Source of the DNA: Candidatus Tectimicrobiota bacterium | GTDB taxonomy: Bacteria > JACPSX01 | DNA length: 22,428 nt | Reading direction: 5' to 3' | Assembly (NCBI GenBank): GCA_016193065.1 | Contig: JACPSX010000264.1 | Location: forward strand, 1-22,428 | Shown: piece by piece, positions 20,765 to 22,428 of the stretch | Layout of the letters: each line of letters opens with the position of its first letter | How positions within the stretch are numbered: position 1 is the stretch's first letter | Notes under the pieces: model-generated | What the model was told of the DNA's origin: nothing | Seen by the model: only the letters and a program-made list of their open reading frames with translations | Database searches by the model: none | Made by a program: the position numbers and the translations under genes

Positions 20765-20815
20765 GGAATTTCGGAATTCCCGGAATTCTGGAATTCGCGG
20801 AATTCGGACGGAATT
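20765..20815. repeat. Array of GGAATT half-palindromes
   Basis: GGAATT occurs six times, starting at 20765, 20773, 20782, 20790, 20799 and 20810, i.e. steps of 8, 9, 8, 9 and 11. The mirror flank of the element has AAATTCAG twice (20435-20450). Both probably belong to the element's REP-like ends. Bases 20816-20942 hold nothing else recognisable. Confidence 0.8.
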
Positions 20816-20942
20816 ACCTCCGCGAGCGATGTGGTCGCGGCGGCAAAGAACCTTTCGTCACGGAAGTTTCCCGCCCTTAACATCCGGGAGTCTCATAGGT
20901 GTCAGCCCCGGCCTGGCGAGCCCGTAAGCATCTCCTTGCCGC

Positions 20943-21440
20943 TCACCGCTCATCCTCCTGGGATTCCGCTCGCAGGGCTTGGAGGGCCTTCAGTTCAGGC
21001 AGAAGCCTGAGATCTTTGGGACGACCCGCGGCCTGCTTGGTGAGGATGAGGCCTTCCAGCGTTAACACCCAGACGCTGTACCCATACAGCTCCACCTCTT
21101 CCGCATGGGCTTTAACCGCTTCATAGTCTCCAAGCCCAGCCACCTCTCCCATCAGATCGAGATCGCCTCCCTCCGTGGTCAAGGTGAAATTCAGTCCGGC
21201 TTTGAGGGTCGTGTCGTCCAGCGCAAAGGGGAGATCGGCAGGGGCACCCCGGAGCCGGGGGTTGAAGGGGTGGAGGGCCTGGCTGAGCCGTTGGTAATTA
21301 TCCCGCTGCCGCTGGTAGCAAATGTCCAAGTCCGCTGTGACATACGAGGAGCCCTGCGCGACAGCGGCCATGCCGCCGATGATCACAAACGCCACCTCAG
21401 CCTTGCACAGGGCGGTCAGCAATCTCTCGGCCTCGAGCAC
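20943..21440 (-). CDS. Nucleotidyltransferase-fold protein, 165 aa (possible AbiEii/MNT-like toxin component)
   Basis: A small DNA-polymerase-beta-type nucleotidyltransferase domain: VAFVIIGGMAAVAQG (16-30) followed by VTADLDICY, giving the GG and Asp-x-Asp signature of the fold. A third acidic strand is visible in GGDLDLMGEV. The C-terminus is helical with KPR-type basic residues. GTG at 21440 is the likely start: it begins the homologous region (LEAERLLTALCKAEV) and has AGAGGAA upstream; a longer frame from 21557 is Cys/Arg-rich and looks non-coding. It overlaps its upstream partner gene by 44 nt. Such pairs are often toxin-antitoxin or phage-defence modules, but an ordinary AMP-transfer role cannot be excluded. 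Confidence 0.75.
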   Translation of the reverse strand: MLEAERLLTALCKAEVAFVIIGGMAAVAQGSSYVTADLDICYQRQRDNYQRLSQALHPFNPRLRGAPADLPFALDDTTLKAGLNFTLTTEGGDLDLMGEVAGLGDYEAVKAHAEEVELYGYSVWVLTLEGLILTKQAAGRPKDLRLLPELKALQALRAESQEDER

Positions 21441-21612
21441 GTCTCGGTTTCCTCTTGACGTAGCGCAGCGTCTCGACCAGTGCCAGCGCCGCTTGGTGAC
21501 GTTGCAAGCGTTCCGTCGGTGTCCACTCGAGGCGCTCGCGCAACATGGACAGGTCAACCCCGTCCTGTTCAGCCCAGGCCAGGATCTCTGCAGGAGAAGG
21601 AATTAGTTGCAC
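21397..21612 (-). CDS. Small partner gene of the nucleotidyltransferase, 71 aa
   Basis: GTG start at 21612 with GGAGGG about 8 nt upstream. The first 55 residues look like a short helical protein (MLRERLEWTPTERLQRHQAA and ALALVETLRYVKR). I recall similar Arg/Leu-rich proteins with a TPTERL phrase encoded directly before nucleotidyltransferase genes, which would make it the partner or antitoxin. The last 18 residues are basic and overlap the next gene, so the natural end may be earlier or the region may contain a frameshift. Confidence 0.6.
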   Translation of the reverse strand: MQLIPSPAEILAWAEQDGVDLSMLRERLEWTPTERLQRHQAALALVETLRYVKRKPRRARGREIADRPVQG

Positions 21613-22021
21613 CCTCTACCCTCCGTACGTCCTTATCCACGCTTATTGATAGTACAACTCCTTTGCCCAAAGCAAGCAATTCTTCCACACCCCTTGTAGG
21701 ACCGTCAGTAGACAGGCTCTGTTTCTCCGTGCCTGTTTTGGCAGTTTTCTCCGTCCGAGGGTCTGATGGATCAGGCATGAACCGCGCGCCGTAGCGCGCC
21801 GGCGCCATGCCTTTCTCAAAGTAAGCCGCGTCGCGGCAGCATTTTCTTCCTACTGTAACAGACTTCCTTCCTCCTGCCCCTAAAAAATTGTTCCCAGGGC
21901 CTTTCGTGGACGCGAAACGGGGGACGTTGCAATCTGTGCTCCAGGATACCCCATCTTGCCTATGGCCAGTTGACAAAACAGCCTCAATGCGACCCAGATA
22001 ATCCTCTCAATCGGTCCGGTT
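21613..22021. other. Gap without recognisable genes
   Basis: About 400 bp upstream of the nucleotidyltransferase pair. A minus-strand frame of 135 codons (21976-21569) crosses it but has no ribosome binding site, no recognisable motif and overlaps the start of the pair, so I do not call it. A possible -10 box, TACTAT, lies on the minus strand near 21650-21655 without a good -35. Confidence 0.5.
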
Positions 22022-22105
22022 TCAAAAGACCTTCGTCCCCTCCATACCCCGTCCCATCACGTGATGCAGGGTCCCGGGGGCATCCAATCTCGACTGTCTG
22101 GGCAT
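22022..22105 (-). pseudogene. N-terminal fragment of IS200/RAYT-like transposase (copy C, best preserved)
   Basis: From ATG 22105 the frame reads MPRQSRLDAPGTLHHVMGRG followed by MEGTKVF and a TGA: 27 residues that match the N-terminus of REP-associated/IS200-type transposases well. The rest of the gene is absent. The upstream leader repeat reaches 22162. Confidence 0.75.
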
Positions 22106-22162
22106 TCCCTCTCATCACCCCGAGGAGGTGAATCCGTCAAGCTCATTCACAAACAACGTCCC
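22028..22162 (-). repeat. Dispersed repeat copy C: transposase 5' end plus leader
   Basis: Closely matches copy A (17917-18051) over its whole length, in the same orientation. It lies just downstream of the CopG-like antitoxin gene at the window end. Confidence 0.85.
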
Positions 22163-22179
22163 TGATTGCCGCGTGTCGG

Positions 22180-22428
22180 CTAACCTGTCGCCCGTTTGCG
22201 AGCGGTCCGGGTTGAACGACGAGATGGAAGTTGTGCCTGAGCATCAACGTAAGCATCGATCAGACGTCGGATCATCCGTTGATATTGTGTGTGATGCTTC
22301 GCAGCCTCGGATTTGAAAAATTCGATGCTCCTCTTGCTCAAGGCGATCGTAACCTTTACCCCCTCTTCCCGAAATGCGAGTTCCTCAGGAGAAGGAAGAA
22401 AGTCCGGGATTACCTTGAGATCACCCAG
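22180..22428 (-). CDS. CopG/BrnA-like antitoxin, partial at window end
   Basis: The frame is open from the window edge to a TAG at 22182-22180 and encodes the last 82 residues. It contains VIPDFLPSPEELAFREEG followed by VKVTIALSKRSIEFFKSEA and YQRMIRRLIDAYV, the usual end of CopG-type ribbon-helix-helix antitoxins such as BrnA: a linker, a strand that contacts DNA, then two helices. The start lies outside the window. If it is a BrnA-type antitoxin, its toxin gene should lie just upstream on the minus strand, beyond the right edge. This would be the third toxin-antitoxin-like locus in about 4.5 kb. Confidence 0.75.
   Translation of the reverse strand: MGDLKVIPDFLPSPEELAFREEGVKVTIALSKRSIEFFKSEAAKHHTQYQRMIRRLIDAYVDAQAQLPSRRSTRTARKRATG

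Noticed and set aside
20743-20815. GGAATT array considered as a CRISPR-like repeat array
   Set aside because: Units are only 6-9 bp with no spacers of constant length, and they adjoin a transposon end.
21569-21976. Minus-strand frame of 135 codons upstream of the nucleotidyltransferase pair
   Set aside because: No recognisable motif or ribosome binding site, and it overlaps the better-supported start of the small partner gene.

Overview
The window looks like a chromosomal segment from a GC-rich, Gram-negative-type bacterium. The evidence is GC-rich codon use, strong AGGAGG-type ribosome binding sites, near-consensus sigma70 promoters, a heptose-kinase-like gene, and a PxxKW cysteine-rich protein that I associate mainly with Desulfobacterota and similar anaerobes. 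I cannot fix the phylum from sequence alone; Desulfobacterota, NC10 and Acidobacteriota are all possible. There are no rRNA or tRNA genes and no CRISPR array.

Left part (1-11.1 kb), core-like genes. A near-consensus promoter drives a three-subunit molybdenum hydroxylase operon of the xanthine dehydrogenase / 4-hydroxybenzoyl-CoA reductase type: [2Fe-2S] subunit, Mo subunit, FAD subunit. The Mo-subunit gene is broken by a frameshift together with a missing stretch of roughly 40-50 codons. Two uncharacterised genes (one exported) and the PxxKW protein follow. On the opposite strand lie rimI and a 763-residue coiled-coil protein built almost wholly of 31-residue repeats. Divergent from it is an HldE/PfkB-like sugar kinase with an altered anion-hole motif, and convergent with the kinase is leucyl aminopeptidase (pepA).

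Middle part (11.1-16.2 kb), accessory operon. Seven closely packed genes on the minus strand, mostly with strong ribosome binding sites, start at 16177. They encode an 82-residue protein, a 723-residue protein with striking tryptophan clusters in and around a carboxypeptidase-regulatory-like domain, a DUF1360-type membrane protein, a small CCG-motif protein, a second small beta-domain protein, an apparently broken Gly/Ser-rich protein and a helical 215-residue protein. None has an obvious catalytic motif. This is the best candidate in the window for an undescribed system, perhaps a structural, surface or phage-tail-like assembly, but that function is inference.

Right part (16.6-22.4 kb), metabolic genes among mobile debris. 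A MetE-C-like zinc methyltransferase and a GH13 alpha-amylase are interspersed with a MazEF-type toxin-antitoxin pair with a clear promoter and operator, a nucleotidyltransferase with a small partner gene, and the end of a CopG/BrnA-like antitoxin. Four decaying copies of the 5' end of one IS200/RAYT-like transposase gene, all in the same orientation, plus a separate internally deleted element with 19-bp inverted ends that keeps only a transposase C-terminus, show repeated transposon activity here.
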